From positions 1-21,565 of the forward strand of contig CAYNNP010000105.1 of assembly GCA_964398215.1 (NCBI GenBank): a DNA stretch of 21,565 bases, written 5' to 3'. Below the pieces are notes generated by a model that worked only from the letters and a program-made list of their open reading frames with translations, had not been told where the DNA came from and searched no databases. Shown here piece by piece: positions 7,901 through 14,965 of this stretch (within the stretch, counting starts at the first letter, position 1; every line of letters begins with the position of its first letter). The translations under genes and the position numbers were made by a program. Origin of the DNA: CAYNNP01 sp964398215 (GTDB lineage: Bacteria > Planctomycetota > Planctomycetia > Pirellulales > Pirellulaceae).

Positions 7901-9467
7901 CTGTCTGTGGTAGCGGCAGCGCAGCCACGTCCAGTTTTCCGTTTCCCGTCAGCGGGATCTCGTCGATCGAGACAAAGAACTGCGGAATCATATAGTCCGG
8001 CAGCGTTTCACCAATGAAGGCTCTCAATTCGCAGATCGATGGCATGCCCGCACCCGGCGCAATGATCACATACGCAACGAGTGTTTGCTCTTGGTCTTCT
8101 TCGGTTCGGATCACCACAATCGCTTCAGCGAAAGCAGCATGTGAAAGCAAGCGAGATTCGATCTCCCCCAACTCGACCCGAAAGCCTCGCAGCTGAACCT
8201 GTCGATCGCTGCGGCCGTGATACTCCAGTTCTCCATCGGCGCGAAAACGCCCCAGGTCACCGGTCTTGTACCACTTGCCTGACGCAGATTCAGAATTCGA
8301 ATCGGAAGGAGGTGATATGAATCTCTCGTCCGTCAATTTGGGACGGTTCAAGTACCCTTTTGCGACACCAGCGCCCGAGACAAAGATCTCGCCAATCGTA
8401 CCGACAGCGGCAGGCGAAAGGGTCTCATCAAGCACATGTAACTGCAGATCGGGAATCGGCTTGCCAATCAAGCTGCTCGATTCGCCGTTGACCTCGTCCG
8501 CGGTAACCGGACGATAGGTAACGTGCACGGTTGTTTCTGTGATGCCATACATGTTGATCAGTCGCGGCGCTTGATCGCCGTAACGATCCACCCATGGCTT
8601 TAGACTATGGAATTCAAGCGCTTCGCCGCCAAAGACCACTACGCGAAGGTTGTGCGAACAGGTATCACGCAATCGTTCATCGGCACGAATCAATTGCCGA
8701 AACGCCGACGGGGTCTGGTTCAGCACGGTGACTTTTTGTTCGCACAGCAGGCGATAAAATTCTTGTGGCGAACGGCTGACTTCGTAGGGCACCACTACGA
8801 GTTTGCCACCGTATAGCAACGCGCCCCAGATTTCCCACACTGAAAAATCAAAGGCGAATGAATGAAACAGCGTCCACGTGTCAGCGGACCCAAATTCAAA
8901 CCAGTGGTCGGTCGATGAGAAAAGTCGCGTGGCGTTGGCATGGGTAACCATCACGCCTTTGGGTTTGCCCGTCGAACCGGAGGTGTAAATCACATACGCC
9001 AACTGGTCGGCAGCGACTTCTACTTGCGGATTCTGATTGTGCTGCAAAGGAGCTTGGCCGGTTTGATCCAGTTGGTCGATCAGAACCAACCGTTCGGACG
9101 ACAGCCCCAATCGTTTTGCGATTTCCGATGTGGTCACGACCGCCGATGCGTTGCAATCACTGAGCACGAATTCAATGCGATCGCTAGGGTAGTTGGGGTC
9201 GATTGGCGCGTATGCAGCTCCCGATTTTAGAACGCCTATCAGGCTTGGCACTAGGTTGATGTCGCGAGGCAAGGCCAGGCCAACGATGTCACCGGAACGC
9301 ACGCCGAACGCAATCAGATGATGGGCCAACCGATTGGCTTGTTCGTTCAGTTCTTGGTAAGTCAACGATTGGCCCGAACAGACAACCGCAGTGGACATCG
9401 CATGCTCAGCAGCCTGGTTTTCAAACCAGGTGTGAAGGCAATGAAGGGAGAATATCGGATCGTTCAT
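1920..9467 (-). CDS. Hybrid NRPS-PKS megasynthase, A-PCP-KS-AT-KR-ACP-TE
   Basis: A 2515-residue cytoplasmic assembly-line enzyme. Domains in order: adenylation, about 12-520 (YTSGSTGKPKG at 161-171, Lys511); PCP, about 535-603 (Ser566 in GGQS); ketosynthase, about 628-1055 (Cys800, His936, His976); malonyl-type AT, about 1167-1465 (GHSIGEY with Ser1262; HAFH at 1358-1361); KR, with structural half about 1560-1790 and catalytic half about 1803-2005 (TGGLGGIG at 1808, Lys1928, Ser1952, Tyr1967, Asn1971); ACP, about 2095-2163 (Ser2126 in GGDS); an Ala/Gln/Thr-rich linker; TE, about 2219-2485 (GYCMGG, Cys2301). Pocket residues D207 F208 W211 N250 V278 G280 M306 V314 H315 K511 predict L-threonine. 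There is no condensation domain, so Thr is the starter. One malonyl extension and ketoreduction would give 4-amino-3,5-dihydroxyhexanoyl-ACP. The gene starts 25 bases after the glycosyltransferase stop, so the two form an operon. No PPTase or MbtH gene is visible in the window. Confidence 0.95.
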   Translation of the reverse strand: MNDPIFSLHCLHTWFENQAAEHAMSTAVVCSGQSLTYQELNEQANRLAHHLIAFGVRSGDIVGLALPRDINLVPSLIGVLKSGAAYAPIDPNYPSDRIEFVLSDCNASAVVTTSEIAKRLGLSSERLVLIDQLDQTGQAPLQHNQNPQVEVAADQLAYVIYTSGSTGKPKGVMVTHANATRLFSSTDHWFEFGSADTWTLFHSFAFDFSVWEIWGALLYGGKLVVVPYEVSRSPQEFYRLLCEQKVTVLNQTPSAFRQLIRADERLRDTCSHNLRVVVFGGEALEFHSLKPWVDRYGDQAPRLINMYGITETTVHVTYRPVTADEVNGESSSLIGKPIPDLQLHVLDETLSPAAVGTIGEIFVSGAGVAKGYLNRPKLTDERFISPPSDSNSESASGKWYKTGDLGRFRADGELEYHGRSDRQVQLRGFRVELGEIESRLLSHAAFAEAIVVIRTEEDQEQTLVAYVIIAPGAGMPSICELRAFIGETLPDYMIPQFFVSIDEIPLTGNGKLDVAALPLPQTEIRRNEIVLPETETEKKIAQVWCDLLNVDQVSVTGTFFEWGGQSLMLPSMEIQLNDLFPNQFAMVDLFQHPTIESLARHIDSQASNAGNHAGQRASFNQPFSIQPNEPIAIVGMSGRFPGAESVEEFWENLKGGVESIRRLSEDELLAANVPLEKIRDPKYVPVTASLDGVEMFDAEFFGVSPREANITDPQHRLFLESAWSALEHAGYDPAQTDRRIGVFAGARPNSYRELVHQSLDELDPSTSFQTLISNEKDFLSTRVSFRMDLIGPSMTIQTGCSTSLVAIQLACQALQTGQCNMTLAGGVSVNLEYRNGYLSEEGMILSPDGHVRTFDENAKGTVFSEGVAVVVLKRLSDAQADGDTIHAVIKGVALNNDGGAKTSYSGPSIDGQAEVIAMAQRMSQVSADSIGYVEAHGTGTYVGDPVEMTAITQAFRQQTDRKQFCAIGSIKTNIGHQDVAAGVVGLIKTALTVRDGVIPPSLHFDTPNRSIDFESSPFFVAGSLQDWPVDASDPSRPRRAGVSSFGIGGTNAHAILEQAPIAETTPITESIQPADDVSLPKLLPISARSPFALQTMACNLADHLKLYPEQNFADVIHTLQRGRREFECRRAIVARNAAEAIERLENPPGEFSIVNDGEAVPRGGYQPAFMFPGQGAQYVGMTRDLYESIPSYRTDVDYCCQVASKQMDVDLRDVIFAEVSDDARERLTETWLAQPAIFITEFALARLWMRMGVRPTAVVGHSIGEYAAACIAGVFSVETALQLTIQRGRLLFDLPRGSMLAVSQSADDVRPQLPDGLDIAVINSPQACVVSGETELVKQFASQLESAGVSQRLLQTSHAFHSPMTEPILDDFAAIVAKHELREPTLPILSTVTGNWVQPGQMSKPQYWANNIRQPVLFSDAAALLVQQPNTKLVEVGPGQTLGTLARMQPAMEQKVVRSTRHPKESTNDVDQLMKSYGELWSSGVHIDWPSVSLQGKQERSPRRVPLPTYPFQRKRFWYDDSVPGALPRNQANPANKTSTTKCLLNAEIASALPQEHQPFSDWFYVPDWNHTDVESKVDLGDTEQRWLVLTHDDPSSDPLVGRLRAAGRDVIAIQPGKQFEQISADHYRINPESGADFDKVFSQLSESDRLPQRIVHLWQWNDENAIDVANSDWPEQLQQRQTLGLYSLQLLAQSLGRVRLRNQIKLDIVAGFLYPVGDNQVNPSGATLLGAAKVIPLEYSQVQCRLLDIPFESGMEPLLAELCCTDDESWVAYRKGQRFLPDVKQTPLDEDCENLNRLKVGGVYLVTGGLGGIGHAIARFLSKTVQANLILVGRSQLPQRDQWDAWLQQHADDDATSIKIQRILELEAAGGEVLHVVADSSDREQIKSAIARFGRIDGVVHSAGVADTAGAIQLRDREMTQSMLASKVTGSLVLEEAMRGQSPDFWISFSSISNALYHNRYGQLSYVAGNSFLESFAAKLRSQGTFAVAIAWDEWQDVGMAAEVARDFAESFGFDQQLFDPLDSFSPADGERMFHRILASDASTVMVSTRDLKRRIELDIHAKSPFLEAAQQSASTGPGGIADTETPLEGNVSTGEQRIARMWEKLLSIKNVGPDDNYFALGGDSLTAVKFLVQAEKEFGEKFPFATIVEFPTPRRLAEYLQIEDTVPQAPPAATQKVAAVQDAGVTQNAAVTQQAAAVAPRNGTSAKKPTKTRGPRSTVIELSPDGDLPPLFCCHAADGYTLIFNELVKRLNPRYPVYGIQSPALFGEPIESIEALASRYVKDILRVRPKGPYLLAGYCMGGTIAYEVGRQLIAAGHEVHSAIAIETYNWHTSKAGSKSKSVSMLYYWQKLEFHLQNFLLLDLARKQQFLRDKFKVLWRRKSVWLSKLSMRQAADKGGARTMSLAEIWERHDEVAELYHPQEYPGKIHMIRAKKDYSRYSDSDLPATGGIELHRLPVYPAGMMADPFVNDLADQVEKYLREGIESAAPKTSNPGLPFQLDSVVSETNNLGHSQ

Positions 9468-9492
9468 GGGAAATCGAAAGAAAAGTTACTGC

Positions 9493-10797
9493 CTAAACGC
9501 ACTGCGATGAAGATTCAGGCGTGGCAGCCTCGGAGGTAGATGCTGTGTTGGTGGTTTCTGGGCTGGTCGGATCATCAGCTGATAGCGATTGATCAAAAAG
9601 TTTTCGATAGGTTTCGATGAGTGATTTTTCTTGGTGTTGCCATGCAAGTTCACTCTCGACACGCGCGCGTCCGATTTTCCCCATTGTTGATCGTAGCTCT
9701 GGGTCATCGATCAAGCGAACCAAGCACTTGGCAAAGTCAACTTCATCATCCGGCGTGGCATACAACGAAGCTTCGCCGGCGCTAAATCGGTGTTCGGGCA
9801 AGTCGTAACCAACGATCGGCCGCGACAAAGCCATGTACTCCATCGTTTTGATCATCGTGCAAGTCACGTTGTAGTCGCTGGGCGGATCTGGCGTGACAAA
9901 AATGTCGCAAGACACCAAGTGCGATTGAAGCGTTTCGCCAATCAGATATCCGGGAAAGACGACATGTTCATCCAGTTCAAGTTCATGCACCAGCGACTTC
10001 AAGCTAGGCACTGCTGGGCCATCGCCAATGATCACTGCATGGAAATCGGTTCGTTCAAATTCATCCATCAACACCTTCAGTGCTCGGACAAAGCTATCGA
10101 CCCCATCTTGAAATCCAATTCGCCCCAAATAGCCAATGACCGTGCGCCCTTGGGGTCGTAGCGCATCGATCGGCGCCGCAGAAATCTGTTGCAAGATATT
10201 GGGGCCATTACGAACGATGTTTGCTTTTTCTGGTTGCACTCCACAGCGATCGATTGCAGTAGCACGCTGAGTCTGATTCGTTGAAATCAACTGATCGGCT
10301 AGGCGACATGACCGACGCTCAAACCAACAAAGCGCTCGGTAGACAAGCGACTTACTATTGCAATCGCTTTGAGCTTGATACAACTCGGGCGACAGATCGT
10401 GGTGATCCATGACATACTTGACGCCGAACAGTTTGTAAAAGAACCCGATCGTGACGTACATGTCTGGCGGCGTGTGGACGTGTAACACGTCAAAGCCATG
10501 TCGCACAAAAATGTAGAACGAAATCAGCGCGGACATCGTCAGGCTATAAGCATATTCGACCATATAGCCCAGCATGCCTCCCCATTCCGGAGGCGCGGGG
10601 TACCGATAAGTCGCGACGCCCGAGACCATTTCAAAACGGCTGGAGGCAAACGGATCACTTGGACAGATCACACGCACTTGGTAGCCCGCGTCTCGCAGTG
10701 AAAACGCTTCCTGGGCGACACGAATATCCTCAGGAAAACCACCGTTTTCCAGCAGCATCAAGATTCGCTTATTGTGACTGACTTTTGTTGATGCCAA
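9493..10797 (-). CDS. Glycosyltransferase family 4 (GT-B fold)
   Basis: A 434-residue cytoplasmic, probably membrane-associated glycosyltransferase. The N-terminal Rossmann half opens with ILMLLENGGFPEDIRVAQEA, typical of polysaccharide GT4 enzymes, followed by VLHVHTPPD and DHHDLSPELY. The C-terminal donor-binding half has GYLGRIGFQDG, GDGP and the EX7E-type segment MEYMALSRPIVGYDLPEH. The last 30 residues are a Ser/Thr/Pro-rich tail. The first in-frame start is TTG at 10797. The next ATG lies 14 codons in and would cut into the first beta strand, so TTG is preferred, although no Shine-Dalgarno sequence lies at a usual distance. It is the first gene of the operon with the megasynthase. It may glycosylate that product or act in exopolysaccharide synthesis; donor and acceptor are unknown. 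Confidence 0.9.
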   Translation of the reverse strand: MASTKVSHNKRILMLLENGGFPEDIRVAQEAFSLRDAGYQVRVICPSDPFASSRFEMVSGVATYRYPAPPEWGGMLGYMVEYAYSLTMSALISFYIFVRHGFDVLHVHTPPDMYVTIGFFYKLFGVKYVMDHHDLSPELYQAQSDCNSKSLVYRALCWFERRSCRLADQLISTNQTQRATAIDRCGVQPEKANIVRNGPNILQQISAAPIDALRPQGRTVIGYLGRIGFQDGVDSFVRALKVLMDEFERTDFHAVIIGDGPAVPSLKSLVHELELDEHVVFPGYLIGETLQSHLVSCDIFVTPDPPSDYNVTCTMIKTMEYMALSRPIVGYDLPEHRFSAGEASLYATPDDEVDFAKCLVRLIDDPELRSTMGKIGRARVESELAWQHQEKSLIETYRKLFDQSLSADDPTSPETTNTASTSEAATPESSSQCV

Positions 10798-11479
10798 CTC
10801 TTCTACAACCTTGTCTCAAACTAGAAACCAATTGACGTCGCCTATTAACACTGTCCCCTCGCAACTTGTTTCTTATCTCTAGGTTAGTTACGGGTTGCTA
10901 ATGTGCCGAACGAATTGTTCCAACTTTGATGCCAGAATTAATCGTTATATATCTCGTAAAATGCCGACAAAAAATGGGCCACAGCAAACGTTCGCGGGTT
11001 GGTAGGTACCCCGAAGAGGAGTGGATTAACGAGTGGATGCACCGAAGTAATGCACTTCCGATTATGCTGAATAATTCGATTCGCCGATTAGGTGGCACAC
11101 GTTCGCCACGTTAGTTTCGTGATCAGATTTTCTTGTGGATTAGTCCGAAACTTTTGCGAAACCCTGGCCGGCCGCGCTGATGCTAGTCGAACTGTGACAT
11201 GCGCTCTTGCGCACGACGGCCGGACAAGAGTAATGATCCCTACAAACGTACCCCGACGCGCAAGTTTTGATTCGCGCTTTTTTGCTTCGCCGCATCAGCC
11301 GAGGTGCGCCGTCTCCAGACCTGCGAGGACTTCGCAGCTGGTTTACTTGAGAACGCATTGCTAGGCTGCAGATCCCACAGCACATGGTTGCGCGATTGTC
11401 GTGTGCTTCGTGTATTTCGTGGTTGCCAATCGTGAACGCAGCTCATTCGTAGCGGCAGACAACCACGAAATACGCGAAA
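10798..11479. other. Intergenic region upstream of the glycosyltransferase operon
   Basis: About 680 bases with no convincing coding sequence on either strand. The part next to 10797 must contain the promoter and leader of the glycosyltransferase-megasynthase operon if it has its own promoter, but no clear -35/-10 pair with standard spacing was found. The far end holds an 18-base inverted repeat (11408-11477). Confidence 0.6.
11408..11477. repeat. Inverted repeat, 18-base arms
   Basis: The left arm tcgtgtatttcgtggttg (11408-11425) and right arm caaccacgaaatacgcga (11460-11477) pair at 17 of 18 positions around a 34-base loop. A related degenerate motif (ttcgtgtctctttgtgctt followed by ttcgtgg) lies at 12769-12785, so this is probably a dispersed intergenic element. 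It could also act as a transcription terminator for the frameshifted gene that ends at 11480. Confidence 0.6.
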
Positions 11480-12123
11480 CTAAAGCAAGGCATTTACTAC
11501 CGCGAGGCGGATGTAGAATCGAAAGTGGCTGCCTATTTCAATACCTGTCTCTTTTTCATCCGTCGTCGAATTCCAAGTTGAATCGGCAAGAAATGAAAAA
11601 GGCATGTCCAACGTCACAACCCGCTGCGGAGGGTGTATTTTACCATCGTTTGCGGTGGACGCATCGCGACGATTGAAACCGCCCACGATGATCTCTCCGT
11701 AAACGAGACGGTTTCCGTTGTCACGATAATCGTGTGTTGTGCATAGATCAAATACCCGCATGGAAATGCGAGGGAATGCGTGCCCCTGTTGTTCGCAGTA
11801 TTCGTGATCCCCGCCATCAAGTTGTGCAAGTAATGTGAATAGTTCTTTCGCCGAATACTCCACGATGTGTCGATCGTTGATAAAACATTCGCATCCGCAA
11901 TCCGGTTGCCAGTAGACGCCAACGGAACTGCATTGCTGTGAATCTGCGTCTAATCGATTTGTAGACTGTTACGGAACGCGCGATCAAACATCGGTCGGCC
12001 AACCTCATCCAGATCATTACAGCCGAGCGCGAGTAGTGCATCGGCTACCTGGTGTGGGTTCATGCCAAGTTCGATTGGTCCAATGCCGCGACCGGGAATG
12101 ATGTTGATTCGTGCAGCAGGCAT
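11480..12123 (-). pseudogene. Frameshifted small hypothetical gene
   Basis: From ATG 12123 one frame reads 57 residues (begins MPAARINIIPGRGIGPIELG) and stops at TAG 11950-11952. A second frame, open from about 11968 down to 11480, continues with protein-like sequence (GVYWQPDCGCECFI, then ELFTLLAQLDGGDHEY and HAFPRI). The opening resembles small proteins with an N-terminal 'GxGIGPIxLGM' signature, and the downstream part keeps protein character, so the two belong to one gene broken near 11950. The frame change equals loss of one base (or gain of two). No slippery heptamer is visible, which argues against programmed frameshifting. The last 60 or so residues before 11480 look less protein-like, so the original end may lie earlier. 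Function unknown. Confidence 0.65.
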
Positions 12124-12200
12124 TGTGGATCGAGTTTAGAGGCGTAACGGGTTAACTACCCCGAGTCGCCGCAAGAAACTGATGCGACATTTTTGTCCGT

Positions 12201-12449
12201 TCAGCCCATTGATGCAGCAATCATGCCGACAGCAAGCCGTCCGACCAGTCCGCCAAGTACCAACAGAAACGGAATCTTCAATTCTTGAAAATTTAGCAGG
12301 GCGTACACGAGACACAATGGCGAAATAATTAGGCAACCAATTCCCCAGCCAGTCTCCTCCTCACTGAACGCCATGACGGTGATCCAGAGCCATCCAATGA
12401 TTCCTGTTCCGATTGAAGCCAATGCGATGACGGCAAGCAAAGTTTCCAT
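12201..12449 (-). CDS. Small membrane protein of unknown function
   Basis: An 82-residue protein with three hydrophobic segments (about residues 3-27, 35-53 and 58-80). The pattern IIGWLWITVMAFSEEETGWGIGCLIISPLCLVY followed by a short loop and KIPF matches a widespread type of small inner-membrane protein with a conserved WG and KPF-like loop. ATG at 12449 is the natural start. It stands alone, 77 bases upstream of the frameshifted gene in the same orientation. I do not assign a function. Confidence 0.7.
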   Translation of the reverse strand: METLLAVIALASIGTGIIGWLWITVMAFSEEETGWGIGCLIISPLCLVYALLNFQELKIPFLLVLGGLVGRLAVGMIAASMG

Positions 12450-12881
12450 TAATTGTGTTCCTGAGTTGTTGGTGTTGGCTTGAGTGTTGTGGTAACTACC
12501 AGCCTACCAACGAACCTTCGCGTTGACCGAGCGTCGGACTTGTGGCTTGATTTGCAAACACCGTATTCGACGCTTTGTGCCCAACACCTAGTTCGCTGGT
12601 GTTCTTGGTCGCAGAGAGAAGCAACCGATATTGCCCCTCGTTAAAAATCCATCATATCGAGTGCTGCTGCCTGCGCCAAATTTTGGAACCGATGTTGGCG
12701 CAACCCTTGTCGGACATTATCTCAGTGTCGAATTGTGTTCAAAGTTCCAGATACGTATTTTCGTGTCTCTTTGTGCTTTTCGTGGCGATTCTCAGACAGT
12801 CGTGCCAAGCTGCAATCGACCGCTGAAATTCATTCGGAATCAATGGTCAATGGTCAATGGTCAATGCTTACTGGATACGGC
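12450..12881. other. Intergenic region with repeats
   Basis: No convincing gene. It contains a degenerate dispersed motif at 12769-12785, a 7-bp tandem repeat at 12840-12867 and most of the second copy of the 24-bp repeat at 12868-12891. It includes the upstream region of the small membrane protein, but no promoter can be assigned. Confidence 0.6.
12840..12867 (+). repeat. Tandem repeat, four 7-bp units
   Basis: The unit tcaatgg is repeated four times without interruption; the last base of the fourth copy differs. It lies directly beside the dispersed 24-bp repeat. Confidence 0.85.
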
Positions 12882-12891
12882 CTACGATTCT
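12868..12891 (+). repeat. Dispersed 24-bp repeat, copy 2
   Basis: It matches 205-228 at 21 of 24 positions. The copy overlaps the stop codon and last codons of the VTT-family gene on the opposite strand. Confidence 0.5.
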
Positions 12892-13616
12892 GACGCTTCG
12901 GCCAAGTCGTTTCTTTTCTTGAGCCACCTTGCGATCAGCAGGGAGATGACGAAAAGAGCTAGCGACAACATCGCTTGCTGCGGCTTGATCAAACCACCAA
13001 GATTGGCTGAGTCAGGATCCGCAAGAAACTTCTCGAAATCCAGCGAAGCTCCAATGCTGACGAAGGTAATCAAACCGGGAAGAATCCCAATAAGAGTCGC
13101 CGTAAAATAGGGCGCCCATTTCACTTTCAGGATGCCCGCCCCAAAGTTCACAACGTCGAACGGCAAATACACCAACCGCATGATCAGGATGGACATAAAG
13201 GCGTTGCGGTTTAGCCGATCAAGCCAATTTGCCGGAATCAGACTGCGCGGTGATTTCTCGCTGGTGGACGATCCTCCCAGAAACCGCCCCATCGCATAGG
13301 CAAGGTTCGCCGAAATGTTTTCGCCAACGATCGTGTATAGCGCGCCTCCCCAAAAACCAAACACGGCTCCCGAAAGAATCGTTAACCACATGGCGGGAAA
13401 GAGAATGAATGGACGCAATGCATATACAACGATATACAACACTGCTCCCAGGCTTGAACCGCGAAGCCAACTGTACATCAGCCCCAGCACGTCCAAGGAC
13501 GTCAATTGATTCTGCGTCTTGTAGATCAGAAAACTCAGGATCACAATCACCCAGAGGGCAACTGCGATCCAGCGACTGGCTTTGCTTCCGGAACTTGATT
13601 TTCTGTTGTCGTCCAT
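12882..13616 (-). CDS. TVP38/TMEM64 (VTT/DedA-like) membrane protein
   Basis: About 244 residues from the ATG at 13616. A GTG at 13652 would add 12 residues, mostly acidic, and is less likely. A single N-terminal hydrophobic segment (IAVALWVIVILSFLIYK) is followed by the VTT core: a re-entrant helix with RPFILFPAMWLTILSGAVFG, then a Gly-rich GENISANLAYAMGRFLGG. Next comes MRLVYLPFDVVNFGAGILKV, then IGILPGLITFVSIGASL. These are hallmark segments of TVP38/TMEM64 proteins. Relatives in the wider DedA/VTT superfamily act as lipid scramblases or flippases. The specific role here is unknown. It ends in a C-terminal membrane segment with a Lys/Arg-rich tail. The last codons overlap a dispersed repeat. 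Confidence 0.85.
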   Translation of the reverse strand: MDDNRKSSSGSKASRWIAVALWVIVILSFLIYKTQNQLTSLDVLGLMYSWLRGSSLGAVLYIVVYALRPFILFPAMWLTILSGAVFGFWGGALYTIVGENISANLAYAMGRFLGGSSTSEKSPRSLIPANWLDRLNRNAFMSILIMRLVYLPFDVVNFGAGILKVKWAPYFTATLIGILPGLITFVSIGASLDFEKFLADPDSANLGGLIKPQQAMLSLALFVISLLIARWLKKRNDLAEASES

Positions 13617-13750
13617 ATCGTCATCGTAATGAATCAAGAAAGAGCTAACCACCGAATGACGAAACGGCGATCTCAGTTTCTATTTGCTGGACCTTGTTCG
13701 CCATCGGTCACTCCGCCATATCCTTTGTTCTACTTATTCTCGGACCTTGA

Positions 13751-14383
13751 TCATACATCGCCAAATATCGCGTCGAAGTGACTGCGGTGGAAGTCAACGA
13801 GCCAGTCATTCCTCTCATCATAGAGCGATTGAATCGTCGCCCGTGAAGCGGCATAGACCATGCATCCGCGATCGTCATACATGTAGAAAACAAGATTCCG
13901 CGTTCTATTCACGAAATAAATGGACGCGTTGATTCTCGGTTCTCGGCCTTGCTCAAGGTGCGCGATACCTCGCAGGATGTTGCGGTAGTCGATATTTTCT
14001 AGCGAAGTTGAGAACAGCATTTGCTTACAAGAGCCATCGTCTACTGCAGCAATCTCGGTGACCGCGAGGCCTCTGTCGAAGCTCGCAAGCATCGAGTCCA
14101 GATATAACGGCGGTTCGGTCGGTAGAATCTCTTTGCCAGACGAATCCCAATCTTTGATAATCAAGACAAGATCATCGTCCACATCGTTACGAGCAAGAAA
14201 GAGATCGACAGCTCTGTCGGTCGCTTGCCGGATTCGTTCATCGGTGCCGTTCGCGTGGCCTCCGCCTAATTCAAAACGAAGATGAATATCGCCGAAGTCA
14301 ATTGGGTGAGTTGCTAGTTGGGCACATGGGAATGTGGTTGCAATGTACCTGTCGAATTCCGATTCAAATTTGTGATTTGTCAT
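13751..14383 (-). CDS. DUF3885-type protein
   Basis: A 210-residue soluble protein. The N-terminal part has IHLRFELGG and a cluster of Arg/Asp residues. The C-terminal part has VFYMYDDRGCMVYAAS followed by LYDERNDWLVDFHRSHFDAIF. The 'YDDRG ... LY ... W ... D' pattern is typical of DUF3885, a family often found as stand-alone accessory genes in bacterial genomes. Its ATG follows the TGA of the upstream 176-residue gene with no spacer, which indicates translational coupling. Molecular function is unknown. A toxin-immunity role is possible from gene style but no toxin is visible here. Confidence 0.7.
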   Translation of the reverse strand: MTNHKFESEFDRYIATTFPCAQLATHPIDFGDIHLRFELGGGHANGTDERIRQATDRAVDLFLARNDVDDDLVLIIKDWDSSGKEILPTEPPLYLDSMLASFDRGLAVTEIAAVDDGSCKQMLFSTSLENIDYRNILRGIAHLEQGREPRINASIYFVNRTRNLVFYMYDDRGCMVYAASRATIQSLYDERNDWLVDFHRSHFDAIFGDV

Positions 14384-14914
14384 TCACAATTCTGCTTCTG
14401 TTTCCCGTGGGTGCCGGCGTTCCCACTCTAGCAGCATCTTGTTAAAGCCGTCGCGTGCTACGTCGTCGCTGGCTATTTTTTCCGCTGAGGATTCATAGAA
14501 ATCTCGAACCGAGTTAGAGAATTGCAGCACAGCCTGAATCCACTCCGACTTGGGCACCGTTCTTGATTCGCCCGACTCCGCTGTAATTCGGACTTGATCG
14601 CTGATGTGTTCAATGGTTGCATCGATTCCCGTTGCGCAGCCGACGATAAGCACATCGTCAGAGTCATCCACTTCGTACATCGAGAAACCACAACACGGAA
14701 AAAGATGCTCTCCTACGGGATCATCTTTCGTGTGATTTCGTTCAAGAGTGCGGAGCAAATAGATCGCCGATGCGCTGACGGTCCATTCATCATCGGGAGC
14801 GACAATTTCAAGTCCATCAACTGTGAACCGAACTTTACTGTGAGCGCACAAATCCTCAGGACGGTCACCGGTCGTATTGAGCCACGTCAGATTGTCGGCC
14901 GAAAGTGTGATCAT
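14384..14914 (-). CDS. Hypothetical soluble protein coupled to DUF3885 gene
   Basis: A 176-residue acidic protein without signal peptide or membrane segments. The N-terminus looks beta-rich. The middle has a Cys-containing block (FPCCGFSMYEV then IVGCATGID). The C-terminal part is helical: WIQAVLQFSNSVRDFYESS and a final GFNKMLLEWERRHP. This 'EW..AV..FS..V..FY..S' helix recurs in small orphan proteins resembling polymorphic-toxin immunity proteins, but I cannot name a family. It is first in a two-gene unit with DUF3885; its TGA abuts the next ATG. Confidence 0.6.
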   Translation of the reverse strand: MITLSADNLTWLNTTGDRPEDLCAHSKVRFTVDGLEIVAPDDEWTVSASAIYLLRTLERNHTKDDPVGEHLFPCCGFSMYEVDDSDDVLIVGCATGIDATIEHISDQVRITAESGESRTVPKSEWIQAVLQFSNSVRDFYESSAEKIASDDVARDGFNKMLLEWERRHPRETEAEL

Positions 14915-14965
14915 TGCGCATGCGAGGATTGGTGGTTTACGGCGCCTTTGTGCTAAAGCAGGACT

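Noticed and set aside
8306..8319. A perfect ribosome-binding sequence, aaggaggtgat, next to an ATG on the plus strand
   Set aside because: It lies inside the adenylation domain on the opposite strand and the frame it opens is short and without protein character. The match is coincidental, from codons for a Ser/Pro-rich loop.
1920..9467. Release as a tetramic acid, as in tenuazonic acid synthesis
   Set aside because: The KR keeps its catalytic residues, and ketoreduction would remove the beta-keto group needed for a tetramate. It remains possible only if the KR is inactive.
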